Of a stretch of DNA of 64,000 bases, positions 55,701-58,700 are shown one piece after another. The stretch is from Unio delphinus (taxonomy: Eukaryota > Mollusca > Bivalvia > Unionida > Unionidae). The notes under the pieces were generated by a model. The model was not told where the DNA came from and ran no database searches. It saw only the letters and a program-made list of their open reading frames with translations. The position numbers and the translations under genes were made by a program. The DNA lies in assembly GCA_029339505.1 (NCBI GenBank), contig JAQISU010000166.1:3093001-3157000 (forward strand), given 5' to 3'. The first letter of the stretch is position 1. Each line of letters opens with the position of its first letter.

Positions 55701-58700
55701 ATTTCATTTGAATTTTACTGGATAGCCAAGTATGTGAAATCAACTTCTGCAGAGAGAAAAGCTGGATTTGTTGTAATATTCTAAGTAAGAAACACCTAAA
55801 CAGGTCATGAATTTGATAGGTGACTGTCTTTTTCTACTCACAAGTAGATATTAAATGACAGATATATACTAAATTAAATAACAAGAAAAACTTCAAAACT
55901 TTGTGAACATTTATTTCAGACTTTAGGGAGGTGTAACTTGCTTGCAGTGTTCCTTGAATGAAAGCTCACTGCTGTCAACTATTGTACACCTGTGATTTTC
56001 AAAACAAGGATAAAAGTATAACCCATATAGATAACCCTGTTATGTCGGGCACAAGTTTCAGTCCAAAGTAACGTGGATCCGCTTAATTCGACGAATTAAA
56101 ACTTTTAATGTCCATCTCTAAGACATTTTACAACAATTGATCTGACATTTCTGCTACTTCCAGTACCTTGCATTGCAAGGATGGAAAAAGTCTCTACAGG
56201 ACCAAATTTTACAGGTACAAATGCTAATCAACAAATCTCATCAATCCATCGAGTGGAGAAAATTATATAGTAAACAGTATTTTATAGTAAGGAAATTGAA
56301 TGAATGTGTTGCAGACCTTTCTGGGAGCTTAATAGCCTTTTCACATACCCAATAACCAGCTTGGGGCCATACAAACAAGTTTGGATGTCCAGTTAAATGG
56401 CTTTGCATAATTTAATTGTATTCAAATATTTTGTGTTGTTTTGGTCACTTAATTTGCATATTATATGTAAATACAATGCATATCAAGTGCTCTGGCATTC
56501 TTCTTTATGAGTGATAGAAATATAGTTTTGTTAAAATCTATTAAAACCTCCTTAATACTCGGCAACATTCACTGGGTGAGTGTCAAGAACATAAAAAACA
56601 AGGATGTACTTACTTGACTAGAACAGAGAGAACATGGTCAGGAAGAAGACAAACCTACAATGAAGAAAATTTATACATTAAGTCCTTCTAATCAAACATC
56701 TTAATATAAATTTTAATAGTTAAACCTAATGAACCTCATATTTTACTTAGCATGTGCATTGTTAATCAATAATGGATTTAAACTGACCATAACAAAACTC
56801 AAATAATTAAACCTAATGAACAACATATTTTAATCAGCATGTGCATTGTTAATTTAATAATTAAACCTAATGAACATATTTGATGAGCATGAGCACTGTT
56901 AAAATATAATAGATTTAAACTAATCATACATTGGACAAACCCAATAAAAAGGTTTTCAAGATGACTGCCATGGTGGCCATATTGAAGGTCAAATTTGTGC
57001 CATTTTCATGTAGGACCAACTAGAGATCATAAGAAGTCTTTTAGTATAAACATCATAGTGATATGACCATCCATTTGGGAGGAATAGGAATTGTGATAAC
57101 AAGATTTTAAGCTGGTTGCTGTGGTAACCATGCTGGAAGTAAAAGCAGTACCATTTTTATTTAGAACCAACAAGACATTACAAGAAGTCTTCTGGTGAAA
57201 ATCCAATGTCAGTATGAATTTCTGTCTATGAATAGAAGCAATAACAAGATTTTCAAGATAGCTGTCATGGTGGCCTTATTGGACAACACATCTGCACAAA
57301 TTTGGTTAGGACCTGCTAGACATCAAAAGTAGTCTTAGTGAGACACCACTATCCCCAGTGACAATACAAAATTTTCAAGATGAACCTCCATTTAAAAATC
57401 ATATTTTATAGGAGTTTTTATTGGACAATATCTAGTCAAACGTATGTTATTGTTCTTTATTGAAAACTCTTTATGTGGTAGATTTTAATTTAGTGGGAAA
57501 TACATAGATTAAATATGAAGTATTTAGTACTTCCATCACAACTCTTTGCAACATATGTTGCTTTGTGCTCTTGTTAAATTCAGATCAAATTGAAATTTTA
57601 CATTTTATTTATTTTCACTTAATTGCATGTAAGACCTAATCCTCGTTATCTTTTGAAGGACCCAGCTCAAATTTTAAAGTACAAAATGGTTAATACCGCA
57701 ACAAAAACACAAGAGTCAATCAAATAACTGATATACTAATGAATTTCCAGCAAAGAACCAACTTTACATCATGGAATGTCAATAAAATGATTTTCAAGAT
57801 GGTTGCTGTGGTGGTAGTATTGGCAGCCAGATCAATACCATTTTTGTTTAGAACTAGACCTCAGAATAATTGTTTCCAGACATGACAAACATTAAATCAG
57901 TTTGAGTAGTGATAACAAGATTTTAAAGATGGCTTCATTGGTGGACATACTAGATGTCTAAGCAGCACCATTTTGATTAAGGAAAAACAATAAAGTTTCA
58001 TGGCAATCAAGTAGCTTTGAAGGATTAATGATAATAACCATATGCCAATGGATGAATGAACATCGAAGACAAACTGGATAACTGCTGAGGGATGACAGAC
58101 AACAGACCATCTTGTAACCTCTTCTAGTCTATGACCATAAAAGCTAAAACAAGTACTGAAAAAATAATTTTACAATTTGCAAAATAAATTGTACTGCCAT
58201 CTGCAGCTGCTTATGAAAACAAAATATACAAGCAGAGATGAGACACAGACAAACAATAACACATACAGTTGGCTAAAGTACTCCACAGACACTGAAAGGT
58301 CAGTTTAGCGCTCTTATAATTATGTAATCTTAGGTCATTTTTTTGTGTCAGCTTAATAAGTTGCCTAGATTATCACCAAATGCAATCAGAACAACAGACT
58401 GGTTCACTGAAGTCATGTGATGTTGTCATGGTATCAGGATTTCATAGGTAAGAGAACAGCATAGCTGTTGAAATGGCAAAGTATGAACATCATAATTATC
58501 TCAAGATGGAATTTCAGCCCAGAATCATACACGAATCAATAAATATTACCGAAAAATCAGTAATTTATTTTGCTTAATCACACAAAATTCCAACACTCAA
58601 ATATCGCAAAGTAATTCTTAGTTTACTAATATGATTGCCATAAAATTTGATTCCCTTATCACTATTAGATATTAATTATAAAACTGCTATCTCCCACCAG

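Larger units (their letters stand above)
43430..56613 (-). other. 13-kb DCAF1 intron carrying a virus-like insertion
   Basis: The largest intron in the window. Left to right: a single transposon tip at about 43838, a piggyBac-like element, the virus-like structural cluster, its repeat region and flanking HNH and broken frames, and an inverted-repeat element at 54.2-55.3 kb. I see nothing at 44470-45240 or 55400-56613. Confidence 0.75.
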